The notes beneath the pieces were generated by a model. The model saw nothing but the letters and a program-made list of their open reading frames with translations, was not told the origin of the DNA and made no database searches. From Diadophis punctatus similis (Eukaryota > Chordata > Lepidosauria > Squamata > Dipsadidae), in assembly GCA_023053685.1 (NCBI GenBank), contig JALIGW010000005.1:36389980-36453979 (forward strand): a DNA stretch of 64,000 nt, in the 5' to 3' direction. This document shows positions 53,641 through 64,000 of the stretch, piece after piece; position 1 is the first letter of the stretch, and each line of letters opens with the position of its first letter. Both the position numbers and the translations under genes were made by a program.

Positions 53641-53770
53641 ATGTTAGTAAGTTGGTAAGTTTTCTGCTGGCTTTGGGGGTTTACCATTTGGGGATTTTCC
53701 ACTGGTTTTGGGGATTCGCCTGCTGTTACAGAATGGCCACCTCAAGCAGCTTCCGTCTTCTGTTTTGAGT

Positions 53771-54270
53771 TGTGCCATCTTCTTGCTGGCGGCTCCTGGA
53801 GGCTTCTAACAACACCTTGACTTCGTTAGTGGCTGGAACAGCGTCGCCCACCTTGTCTCTTGCCAGTCTTTCCACATGGTGTATGGAGGCTCCTTTCCGA
53901 GCCGCCAGCAGCTGGAACAACGCTGGAGCAATGTTGCCCACCTTGTTTCTTGCCGGTCCTTCCACACGGTGTCTGGAGACTCCTTTCTGAGCCGCCAGTG
54001 GCTGGAACAATGCGGCCCTCCTTGTCTCTTGTTGGTCCTTCCACACGGTGTCTGGAGGCTCCTTTCTGAGCTGCCAGTGGCTGGAACAACGCGGCCCTCC
54101 TTGTCTCTTGTCGGTCCTTCCATGCAGTGTCTGGAGGCCCCCGTCTGTTGTTCCAGCTGCCAGTAGCTGGAACAACGCTGGAACAACATCACCTGTCTTG
54201 TCTCTTGCTGGTCCTTCCAAGCAGTGTCTGGAGGCTCCTTTCTGAGCCACCAGTAGCTGGAACAACCTAT
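53771..54270. repeat. 79-bp minisatellite, about five units
   Basis: Units start with CCTTGTCTCTTG at 53851, 53941, 54020, 54099 and 54196, with lengths 90, 79, 79 and 97; the longer ones carry an extra GCTGGAACAACGCTGG-type piece. A partial unit precedes 53851. The 183-codon minus-strand frame is open across it, but the unit is not a multiple of three and the same peptide (GASRH..EGPARDK) reappears in other frames, so I do not call a gene. It may be the 5' region of the LINE at 52678-53445. Confidence 0.9.
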
Positions 54271-54329
54271 ATATCAAGAAGCAGCAGCAGCAGGAGGACT
54301 CCCTTCGCCATCTCCGCGGTCATATATAT

Positions 54330-55826
54330 CCTAAGGCATATCTTCCTCAGATTAATGAATGGGAAGACACATATCTTGGAAACTTGTCCTAATGGACCAT
54401 TTTGGAACTGATATTTTGACATGTCTTCCAGTTGCAGGATGGTAGAGTTGGAAGGTATTAATTTTGTTTAATATCTTTTAGCTATTAGATGGCTGTGGTG
54501 TGCCACAGACTACAAACTCCAGTTTAATCCTGATGATTATGCTAAATGCATCTCAAGGACAAATCCAAATTCGAAATGAGCAAGTGCAATCTTTTTCTTT
54601 GAATAACCTAGATAGAAGCCTTACACCAACTTTTTATGAAGTTGTGCTATTTGAGAAATTGCAACAAAAGTATCATTTCTTTTAAAAAAATGCAGAGTTG
54701 CAGTATCTGTAGTTAAAACACTTTTCAATATCTAAATAAAAGCCAGCAAACTTAAGTCTTACAGAATGTTTCCTCCTTACCCCTGGCTTCTAGAGGATTT
54801 GACATATTCTTTATAAAATAACAATTACTTGTAAAGCATTGCTAGGAGTATACTGAGCAGTTATTATAAAGGATTGGTAGAACATAGTTAGTGCTTCAAG
54901 ATTATAGAGAGGCATTAAATAAGTAATTGAAATGGCCAGTACATGTACATTAATGAAAGAACATTTTGAGATCCATCTCATTTCTATATGTTTAAAATTA
55001 TGACTAATTCAGTTTAAAATATTTATTTTATGTCTATTGAGCATCTTGGAGTCTTTTTATGACAGCACTCATTGGTTTAGATAAGTGTTGGAATTAATTC
55101 ATCAGATGCAACAGTGGTTCATATTATAAGGTTTTAATATGGCCAGATTAATTTTATTCTGGGAGATTCATTGTATTTGTTGGTTCTTGTGTTCTTTTGA
55201 ATTGTATACAATTCCTTCCACTTGCCTTGATCCCAGCAAGAATAATTGCAATACACATATAGTCAACCTTACTTTCATTTATTCATTACTTAGGGACAAG
55301 CTCTGTACAAATGTCCCCAGCTTTACATCAGAAGCTACAGGCAGCACTAAAATGAATAAAAGGACCCAGCCAGGACAACATGAACACATATGGTCTTCCC
55401 ACAGAGTTGCAGATTAAGCTGATTGTCTCCTATGTGGAGATAAATATGCCCTCAGTTGCCTCAAGGCTTCAGTTGAAGTTTATAAGGCACATAAGAGAAA
55501 CCATTATAATCTGCACATGTGGAATTTTATGCATTCATTAGACTCTATTTTTCTATGCTGCTGAAGTATGGCTTCTAGCTTACGCTTTGAATAAATGTCT
55601 GAAAATTACAGCTCACTAAAGTTATAAGGTTGCAAGATTTGTTTTATAAATTCACCCACATGTTAATTTGCTGCATATTTTGGGCCAAGGCTCAAGCAGT
55701 ATCTTCTTTGTCTCTCTGATCTAGTATTCCTGTTACTGGGTAAAGACGAATAGCAAAAATTCAAATGTAGCAGAAAGGTTTTAACCAGCTTTTTTCATAA
55801 ACGTGCTTGAATTCTCTTAGGCTTAG
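54330..55826. other. Gene-free stretch
   Basis: AT-rich DNA with no supported gene or repeat. Confidence 0.5.
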
Positions 55827-55982
55827 GTAATAGCAATAGCAATAGCACTTAGACTTATATACTGCTTTACAGTGCTCTACAGCCCTCTCTAAGTGGTTTA
55901 CAGAGTCAGCATAATGCTCCCAACAATTTGGGTCCTCATTTACTGACTTTGGAAGGATGGAAGGCTGAGTCAACCTTGAATA
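55827..55982 (-). mobile_element. tRNA-type SINE, head missing
   Basis: The tail AATAGCAATAGCACTTAGAC and body GTCCTCATTTACTGACTTTG to GCTGAGTCAACCTTGAA match the family, in reverse orientation. The tRNA-like head is lost. Confidence 0.8.
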
Positions 55983-56218
55983 GATAATGATATCTTACCA
56001 AAATTTTGTATACCACTGAAATGATTTGCCTTGAGCTCAAAATTGTTTTAATTTTCTTTAGGTCTTAGATGCAATTGAGAGAATTCACAGTTTCCCAGTT
56101 TTAACATGATACCTTAACTGCTACATCAAACTGGCTCTCTGGCTATCAGCAGTAATTAAGAAACAAGCAGAGTGCATTTCAACTTGTCAATAGTTTATGC
56201 ATTTCCTATTGCCTATGA

Positions 56219-56338
56219 CAGACGTCTTCAAACTTGACAACTTTAAGACTTGTGGACTTCAACTCCCAGAATGCTGGCTGGAGAATTCTGGGAGTTGAAG
56301 TCCACAAGTCTTAAATTTGCCAAGTTTGAGGACCCCTG
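56219..56338. mobile_element. Palindromic hAT-like MITE, TSD GCCTATGA/GCCTTTGA
   Basis: CAGACGTCTTCAAACTTG and CAAGTTTGAGGACCCCTG form the ends. The inner arms AAGACTTGTGGACTTCAACT / AGTTGAAGTCCACAAGTCTT are near perfect. The flanks match at 7 of 8 bases. Confidence 0.88.
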
Positions 56339-56499
56339 GCCTTTGATCTAGTTGTATTCTTCATTTGTTTTGACATGATTGACAACTTTATTCATAACAA
56401 AGAATGGGGAATGCGAGGAGGATCAAAAGAGCTTCCAATTATTCTACTTTAACATTAATTACACACAGAGAGGAGCATCGTATATGTCTATGATATGCA

Positions 56500-56552
56500 T
56501 ACATAATACATATGCATATACATATACACATATATACATATATATTATTAGC
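56500..56552. repeat. (TA/CA)-rich microsatellite
   Basis: Alternating ATACAT, ATATAC and TATATA units. Confidence 0.8.
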
Positions 56553-56603
56553 AATATATAGGGCCTTTGAGAAAATGTTCAGGACCTACTCAGTACCTTA
56601 ATG

Positions 56604-56993
56604 CAGTGGTGAAATCCAATTTTGTTTACTACCAGTTCTGTGGGCGTGGCTTGGTGGGCGTGGTGTGGCTTGGTGGGCATGGCTTGGTGGGCGTGGCAGG
56701 GGAAGGATACTGCAAAATCTCCATTTCCACTTCACTCCAGGGGAACGATACTGCAAAATTTCCATTCTTACCCCACTACAGGGGAAGGATACTGCAAAAT
56801 CCCCGTTCCCTCCCACTCCTGGGGGAAGGATATTGCAAAATCTCCATTCCCACCCCACTCTAGGGCCAGCCAGAGGTGGTATTTGCTGGTTCTCTGAACT
56901 ACTCAAAATTTCCGCTACTGGTTCTCCAAACTACTCAAAATTTCCGCTACCGGTTTTCCGGAATCTGTCAGAACCTGCTGGATTTCACCCCTG
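56604..56993. mobile_element. hAT-like MITE, TSD CCTTAATG
   Basis: Starts CAGTGGTGAAATCCAATTTT and ends CCTGCTGGATTTCACCCCTG, with an exact 8-bp duplication CCTTAATG (56596-56603, 56994-57001). The interior has about four tandem copies of GGGGAAGGATACTGCAAAAT and GGTGGGCGTGGCTT repeats. Same family as 1776-2115, opposite orientation, with more internal units. Confidence 0.92.
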
Positions 56994-57023
56994 CCTTAAT
57001 GCAATAGTAAAGCAGCAATCTAT

Positions 57024-57085
57024 AATAGAATAGAATAGAATTTTTTATTGGCCAAGTGTGATTGGACACACAAAGAATATTGCTA
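57024..57085 (-). repeat. Short CR1-type 3' end with GAATA tail
   Basis: AATAGAATAGAATAGAATTT followed by TTATTGGCCAAGTGTGATTG and GACACACAAAGAAT. Same as 11168-11340 but with only three tail units. Confidence 0.75.
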
Positions 57086-57264
57086 CTTTGGTTATTTAAA
57101 ATAAATGAGTTTCTGGCTAATTTAGTTCAAGAAATTTCTTTAAAGGTGTTGAAGTAAGTAAGTACCCAAGAACTGCAAATTAAAGGTTCAGAAACCTCAT
57201 TCAGGTTGATCTTATTATGAAATGAAGAAGGAACAATTCACACTGTCAAGAGAAAAATCTAAGC

Positions 57265-57375
57265 CATAGTATTATTTGCAAGATCCAATCTGGGAAGAGT
57301 AAAACTCTGGTCCCAGTAACTGACCCAGATTGGATCTTTCAATATTATCCTGGGACATGTATATTTGCCTTCATT
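57265..57375. repeat. GATCCAATCTGGG family, copy B
   Basis: AGATCCAATCTGGG and CCCAGATTGGATCTTT are inverted; ATTATCCTGGGACATGTATA ends the block. It matches 31632-31790 over its right half. Confidence 0.55.
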
Positions 57376-57449
57376 CATAGTATTAGTCTTTCTCTGTAGC
57401 CCTGTTCTGATAATACTTGGAAGAATATGAAATAACTTTGTATGTAACT

Positions 57450-57604
57450 CAACAGTGGGTTGCTCCCGGTTCGGACCGGTTCTTAGAACCAGTAGCTGCG
57501 GCAGCAGGAGGCTCCACCCACCCACCCACCCAGGATGCTTCTGTGCATGCGCAGAAGTGGCACACGCGTGAATTGGTGGCAAAATATTTTACAAACCACC
57601 ACTG
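57450..57604. mobile_element. Short hAT-like MITE, TSD ATGTAACT
   Basis: AACAGTGGGTTGCTCCCGGT and AAACCACCACTG are the ends, with exact 8-bp flanks ATGTAACT (57442-57449, 57605-57612). The left end has three extra bases (CAA) before CAGTGGG. It has inner GGTTCGGACCGG and GCATGCGCAGAAG. Confidence 0.85.
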
Positions 57605-57612
57605 ATGTAACT

Positions 57613-58409
57613 TGAATACTTTCTGGATAATATTGGACACTTTAATGACAGGGTAGAAGACTGGGACTAGCAGGTGTAATTCTTTTTCCACCCCCACATA
57701 GTCATATTCCATGCTTATTCCAATCATTTCCAACTGTTAAACCTTAACACACTTGAGTAGAGGTGAGATAAATAATTATCTTCAAGCATAATGTTTCTGA
57801 AATTGTTGTTTTCTTCCACTCAATTCAACCTAGGTATTAACATACATTTTCTCCTCAGTCCAAAACTAAAAACTGAGTACAACTGCAACACAATCTTATA
57901 GCCAGGAATTAGGAACTCATGTAACATGGAATTAGACAGCCAATAGGTATCTCTGGTACTAGACAAAACAACAGGTTTGCTTTATATGCAAATTGGGCAA
58001 CTTTGGGAAGTGCAACATTTGGACAAACCAAATACTTTTCTTCATCCATTGCTCTTTCATCCCAGTGCTTTCCTTGTGATGCACTGAAGATAAATTACCT
58101 CCCTGAAGTTGAATGATTCTGAGGAAAGAGGCAGTTAAAATAAAGGGAGTTAGAACCTTCATTTAATTCCATATTTCATCTTATCTGGGTTCTTGAACAA
58201 GTGGAGAGAGGGATAGGGTAGCTCTGAGGATTCAGTTTCACGGCTATCTATTGATGGGCATTTGGTTCAGGGCAGGTGTTGTAAACAGGGTTATACACAT
58301 CTTTGCTACAAATTTAATATTTTTTAATATGTTGTGAGCTATCGTACTGTGTTCAAATCTTTTCTAATGATATTCTTTTAGCAAAGGCATTAGCTTATCA
58401 GTCCCTAAA
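57613..58409. other. Gene-free stretch
   Basis: AT-rich DNA with no feature recognised. Confidence 0.5.
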
Positions 58410-58475
58410 CACATTTATTTACTTATTTATCAAATTTAGATACCACCCATCTCACTCTCAAAGTGACTGGCTGGA
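58410..58475. repeat. Worn L2-type LINE 3' tip
   Basis: TTTATTTACTTATTTATCAA then TACCACCCATCTCACTCTCA resembles the LINE tail at 30590 and 33190. Confidence 0.45.
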
Positions 58476-61400
58476 TTATATTTAGAATTTTTGAAGTACA
58501 CAGCCATCCTCTTTGGTACCTTTCTTGTGTTTCAAATGCACAGAATCTATCTTTAAATAATTTCCTGAAGCACAGTATGTTTTTTTTCCTGAATTGTTCT
58601 GAAAGACTCTTCTATTATTAACAAAACAGATAAAATAGTATAAGATATGTTAGAGATAGGTTAGCATAGGATGCCATTGACCAAATGAAACTATAAACAT
58701 TTCTACATTGGGGTTCACAGAAATAATCAATAATAGTCTCTCTAATAACGTGAAAGAGAAAGGAATGTCTGTTTTATATTTTGCATTACTTATCTTTTTA
58801 ATTGAATTTTTGAATTATGAATTCATGTCTCAGATTTGACACCACATATAATTAATGTGACATAGACAATCTTTTCCAAATTAAAACATTCTTATATCAA
58901 TTTCAGTAATTTGTTATGTATTTTTAATTCACTGTTGTATACTCCCCAGAGTAATATTCTTATGAGATAGGCAGCCATATAAGTATGAATAAATAAAAAA
59001 ATAGTATCACCTCCAAATCTGACACATAGAAATGTTTCAAGTTGAGAACTATATTACACTTTTCCCAAGGAATATATATATTCAATCCCATCAGTAAAGA
59101 GCATTTACCTGTATTGCAACTATTTCATACATAGTGCCTCAACCATGTAAGATCAGAAGATCTATCTTGCCTTTATCCTATATGAATAAAAAAGTACTTA
59201 TCTTGTTAGTTCTTTAGAAATTCTCTAAGTAATTGGATGCATTAACTCTCATTTTGGGAGACAATTGTCTTCTCCAACATAAGTGATTCCTGCTTTTACC
59301 TGGATTATCAAAACAATACAATTTTATTCGTCAATCTCAGGGTGTGAATCATATATTTTGATTAGAGGAATATTTTTCTCCAGATGTGAGTGACTTAAAC
59401 AAATTAAAAGTATTGTTGCATTCTCTTCTAGTTTTGAATTTGCCAAGTACATTAGAATTGATACTTTTATGAGTCCACATGGCAGCCCAATAACAATTAG
59501 CCAGCCACATTTTAGCCTATGTGTAATGTGAACCAATTATAGTTCAATGATATTGCCCTTTGTTTATATGTGCAAATCTGTACATATATACATTTTTATG
59601 GGACAATGAAGCACTATATTTTTGTTCTTATTCTTCTATTAAAAGAGACTCAAGGCAATGGTCAGTTCTCTTTCTCCTGAATCATTTTCATTTTTACCAC
59701 TGCTCAAATCAAATCAAGCTGGCAGATGATGATGAAGCCAGGAGGAATGATAAAGGTCATAATTTTGTTGATATGTCCCTTGACTACTGCTAATGCAACC
59801 TTCAGAATAGGAAGCCTCCAGCTACATGTGCAACTGGTTCAAGATTATTAGCCAATTAATAACTCTAACAGACTCAAAATCCCATTAGGAAGAAAAAGCC
59901 TCTCACATCTTTTAATTCCTTTTTAAAAAATCATGACAGCTCTTGCCCTCTTTACTATCTTGCAATTTCTTTCTATGACTGACTTAAGTGTTCTCAAAGG
60001 TTGATAGTTTTAGAAGGTACATCCCTGTCTGAGTGTAAGAAAGAATAGTTTGCCTGACTGCATTTATTAGAATATTCTGCAAATATCTTATCACTGACTC
60101 AAAGAAACTGCACAGTGGGAAGCAGGAAAAGAATACTTTATTTATGAATGGATTCATTGCTTTCACTGCTTCAATTTATGCAACAATTCTCAAAATAAAT
60201 AATTTTAAATAGCTTCACTAAGTCAATTGGAAATTGAACTCATGCAGAATGTAATGCTTTAGGGATCATGGCTTTAGTTCACAATTAGGAAGGAATTAAT
60301 ATTCTCCTTTTAAATGTGAGCTCTATTCTGTTTCATATTTGTAGCAAAGAATTTACTGATTGTTTTAGAGATGTTTTGTTTTAACGAAATTGAAATATTA
60401 AAGGACAGTTCTGAAGCTTTTCCAATTCATTTTTCTATCAAAAAGCAGCCTAATCAACTTTCATTTATTCCTACTGGGAAAAGATGCAGACTTTTTCCCA
60501 AAAAGAAAACAAAAGATTAATAATTTCTCTCTCTACCCCAACCATTCTCCCATCAAAGCACATCCTCAGCTGCATTTCAGTATAACATAAATAATATCTT
60601 TTAAAAATGTGAATTTATAAATATATTGTGAGGTTTTGTAACAGGACTGTTCTTTTTCAGAACGGAAAGAGACTTGGACTAAATCAACTAAATGTGTTTC
60701 AAGGTTATCAGAACAAAATGAGATATATTCCTGGTAAAAGGAGGCTCATACAAACATAAGAGCTGCTCTGTTTGCTTGATCAATTTCTTTGCAATTTCAT
60801 ACACATTAATGTTTCATAGAAAAGCCACCTGATATTAAAATATAATGCATGTTCATATGTAAAACACATTATAAGAAATATATCAGAATTAATGAATAAG
60901 AAAACCTTTTATGAATAAATTGATCTGAACAGCTGTGCCATACTTTTTATTACCAGAAAGCTATCTTTCCCAAACTGAAACATTAAATCCAGCCTACATA
61001 CTTAGACTATTTCTGATAATTAAAACAGGATTTGAGGTCAGATACAGATATTTAAAAATGACCAGAATCGTTTAAAAAAAATGAATGAAAGAACAAGGAC
61101 AAACAGAATAGTACAAAGGAAGCTTTTAAAAATTTTATTAGAAATATTATTTAACTGGATAGTGCAAAGCAATTAGAAGGGGTGCTTTGCTAGCAAAAAA
61201 AACAACAACAACCCTTTTTTGTGGCACTCAAGCAGCCACCTGCTTTGGAAGGTTCACTTCAAAGGTTCTCTCAATGGAAGATGAGCAGCTCTAGCAATAT
61301 CACTTTGCTATTGCTTCCAGATAAAGGAGTTTTTGAATATGCATTCCCATGCATAGACAACCCATAATAGCTTTAAAAACAGCCATGTTGACGAAGTGAG

Positions 61401-62831
61401 AATAAATCTCACAGAGGTGATGTTTGATCTTTTCCCCGGAATTCAGACATTAGAAATGAAACCGTAGTTTAAAGTCTAATTAAAATATTTATTTCGGTAC
61501 AAAAACAATAAATTCTGATTAATTACATGTCTGATATAAAATGCGACTTCCCTCATCGGAAGCCAGAAGAAGAAGAAGGGAAGAATGGAGATTCAGGAAT
61601 GCACACATGCGTACAAGAACATATCAATCACGTGCTCAGGAATAAACCATTATATTAGATAGGGATGCAGCTCCCTGCATATACATACAACTGACAATAA
61701 ATCACACCGTGACACATGTAAACCACACAAAGGATATGGAGACTTATGAAGTGACCTTTTTGGAAACTTTAAATACCCTATGATATTTTCAATGTTCTCT
61801 GAAAAGTTCACGGGGCTCCGTGAAAAGACACACACACAAAAAAAGAATCAGTGTTTCAAGGCCCTTCTTTTTTTAAAAAATTGTTCCACAGCCAGAAAAA
61901 ACTTTGAAAATTCCTAATCTCTTGGATTCTGCATATTCAGGGTTTAAAAATTCTTTTAAAGAGTCATCATATTTAGTTTTCCTATAGGAATAAAATTATA
62001 AAACCAAATAGTAAAAGCATGATGTAGGCCTTCAGAGACAACTCTGTTCTATTATTATACTAGCATTTAAATGGTGTTATAAAAAGCAAGAGAATGAAGA
62101 AACTTAATTTAATCAGGAATCGAGCTATGCTTGCTCTTTACGTGCAGGAAATACATTTTTAACTATAATTAAAAAAAATAACAATGGCTAAAATCTTCCT
62201 CCATTATTGAATTCTGAAATGTTGGCAATTTCACTCTAAAAATATCACAGAATTTTACCACAGTAAAAGATAAAGAGAGAAAGGAAACAAAAGAGAATTT
62301 ATAATTAATTCAAAAAGGCTTCTCTGCCCAACTGCTCCTTTACAAAGAACAAGAAAATAGGATAGGGAAGCAAATTAACATAAAGATATAAACATTTCCA
62401 TCTACTCAGAGCAGTCCATGAAATACATTACTACTCTGCATCTAACTCCATTGTTCCTTAGAATTGATATCTGTTTTCTAATTCTCCAGCTCTAAATTCC
62501 ATTGCAATTGGTGCTTCATTTACTTGAACTTTCCCCATCCACTTTTAAAGACAGGAAATTAATTATTCCTGATTGGTTGTTCAGAGTTAGATTTTCCTAG
62601 ACTTTAATGATCTCTGGCCACTTTCCAGACTGACTGATATGACATACTTGCTTGATTGACAGCTCAGATTTAAGTTTTCCTTTCACTCTTTTATGTCTGA
62701 TTTCTACCTATTCCCCATAAGGGCATGTCCATATAAGGAAGTATTGAGCAATCTGGAGAAGACAACCTCTCAAAGATTTTGGTACTGTGGATAAGTCACT
62801 GTTCATATTGTCTATATTTCTATAGAAGAGC
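58476..62831. other. Long gene-free stretch
   Basis: 4.3 kb of AT-rich DNA without a repeat I recognise, the longest such stretch in the window. Sub-blocks around 59320-59560, 59690-59800 and 61230-61480 are less AT-rich and less simple, and could be conserved non-coding DNA or untranslated sequence, but there is no direct evidence. Confidence 0.4.
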
Positions 62832-63055
62832 CATGGTACGTAGTGGTTAGAATGCAGTATTGCAGGCTAATTCTGCTGACCGCCAGCATTTGATCCTGAC
62901 CGGCTCACGATTGACTCAGCCTTCCATCCTTCCCGAGGTCAATAAAGTGAGGACCCAGATTGTTGAGGGCAATATGCTGATTCTGTAAACTGTTTAAAGG
63001 GGGCTGTAAAGCACTATGAAGCACTTATAAGTCTAAGCGCTGTTGCTTTGTGCAT
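62832..63055 (+). mobile_element. tRNA-derived SINE
   Basis: Head TACGTAGTGGTTAGAATGCA and CGCCAGCATTTGATCCTGAC, body AGTGAGGACCCAGATTGTTG, tail GCTGTAAAGCACTATGAAGC and TAAGTCTAAGCGCTGTTGC. Near full length. Confidence 0.82.
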
Positions 63056-63142
63056 TTATGTAGCTTTAAAGTTATCATTCTGATAGAGATCTTGGTGTTT
63101 ATGACTAAATATATCATAACACAACTTAATTGGACATAAAAT

Positions 63143-63840
63143 CGAATAGAATAACAGATTTGGAAAGGACTTTTGAGGTCTTCTTGTCCAATCCCCTGCT
63201 CAGGCATATATCATTTCAAACAAATGGTTGTCCAATCTCTTCTTAAAAACTTCCAATGTTGGAGCATTCCAGTGCTAGAGGCAAGTTATTCCACAGATTA
63301 ATTGTTCTAACTGTCATGAAATTTCTTCTTAGTTCTAGGTTGCTTTTCTTCTTGATTAGTTTCTATCCATTGCTTCTTGTCCTGCCCTCAGGTGCTTTGG
63401 AGAATAGCTTGACTCCCTCTTCTTTGTGGCAACCCCTGAGATATTGGAACACTGCTATCATGTCACCCCTAGTCCTTCTTTTCATTAAACTAGACATACC
63501 CAATTCCAGCAACTGTTCTTTATATGTTTTAGCCTCCAGTCCCCTAATCGTCTTTGTTGCTCTTCTCTGCACTCTTTCTAGAGTTTCAACATCTTTTTTA
63601 CATCATGGTGACCAAAACATGGGTGCAGTATTACAAGTGTGGCCTTACCAAGGCATTATAAAGTGGTATTAACACTTCATGTGAACTTGATTTTATCCTT
63701 CTATCCGTTGGCTTTTTTGGCAGCTGCAGCACACTGCTGGCTCATATTTAAGTGATTGTCCACTAGGATTCCAAGGTCCCTCTCAAAGTTACTACTATTG
63801 AGCGAGATGCCACGAATACTATACCTGAGCATTTGGTTTT
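63143..63840 (-). pseudogene. CR1-like LINE, ORF2 C-terminal part and 3' end
   Basis: The minus-strand frame 63572-63363 reads MQRRATKTIRGLEAKTYKEQ, LLELGMSSLMKRRTRGDMIA and VFQYLRGC, the VQRRATKMI..LGLxSLxxRRxRGDLIAVFQYLKG pattern at the end of CR1-type RT. Upstream text near 63600-63660 fits YCxxFWSPRCKKDVE before it. The 3' UTR ends with GACCTCAAAAGTCCTTTCCA and an AATAGAATA-like tail. Frames are broken (ATT/TAA near 63360), so it is an inactive 5'-truncated copy. Confidence 0.82.
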
Positions 63841-64000
63841 TCTTGCCTAAATGAATAAATATAATATAATATAAATATTATAACACAAACATCTGCTTTA
63901 ATATTTATTTTGTGTTCCAGGAATTTATCTATTATCATCAAATTCATTTTATCAGAGATTAAGTGTCATATACTGAAAGCTGAAATGGCACTGAGTTTTG
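63841..64000. other. Window end, no recognised feature
   Basis: AT-rich DNA. Confidence 0.5.

Noticed and set aside
53726..54277. 183-codon minus-strand open frame as a protein gene
   Set aside because: It is created by a 79-bp GC-rich tandem repeat; the same peptide recurs in different frames and there is no start context, splice border or domain.
1..64000. CRISPR arrays, operons, bacterial promoters or tRNA/rRNA genes
   Set aside because: Composition, repeats and lack of coding density show vertebrate DNA. The tRNA-like sequences are SINE heads.

Overview
The window is vertebrate nuclear DNA: AT-rich, without bacterial-style gene packing and dominated by interspersed repeats. The repeat set points to a squamate reptile, most likely a snake: a LINE 3' end carrying a GAATA-repeat tail followed by TTTATTGGCCAAGTGTGATT, LINE 3' ends that run into AAAT-repeat microsatellites, tRNA-derived SINEs, hAT-type MITEs and DIRS retrotransposons. 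This assignment is inference from recognised repeat families, not from a marker gene.

No complete host gene is visible. The best host signal is one short, GC-richer candidate exon on the minus strand (33882-33946) with a strong polypyrimidine tract and a GTGAGT donor. A weaker candidate follows at 32811-32863, and a possible terminal exon lies on the plus strand at 29700-29793. If the first is real, much of the window may be intron of a large minus-strand gene.

The richest parts are two DIRS-like tyrosine-recombinase retrotransposons, both coding on the minus strand. The element at 45886-51958 (about 6.1 kb) is nearly intact, with gag, an RT-RNase H-methyltransferase-like ORF and a tyrosine recombinase in overlapping frames, inverted terminal repeats and an internal complementary region. 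Its RT has Val where the first catalytic Asp is expected. The element at 18556-24405 (about 5.85 kb) is a related but broken copy with nonsense codons, a one-base deletion, a SINE insertion, an internal duplication and most of gag lost.

The rest is a mosaic. There are about eleven hAT-like MITEs, most with 8-bp target duplications; LINE remnants (L1-like, CR1-like and L2-like, plus unassigned ones); five copies of one tRNA-type SINE; and two TA-flanked elements with CCGTATTTTTCGGAGTATAAG ends. An internally deleted LINE at 52678-53445 keeps a PHD-like zinc finger ORF1 joined to the ORF2 C-terminus, and lies beside an AT-rich tract and a 79-bp minisatellite. Long stretches (for example 16.7-18.5, 26.8-29.6, 40.1-42.2 and 58.5-62.8 kb) show nothing I can name.
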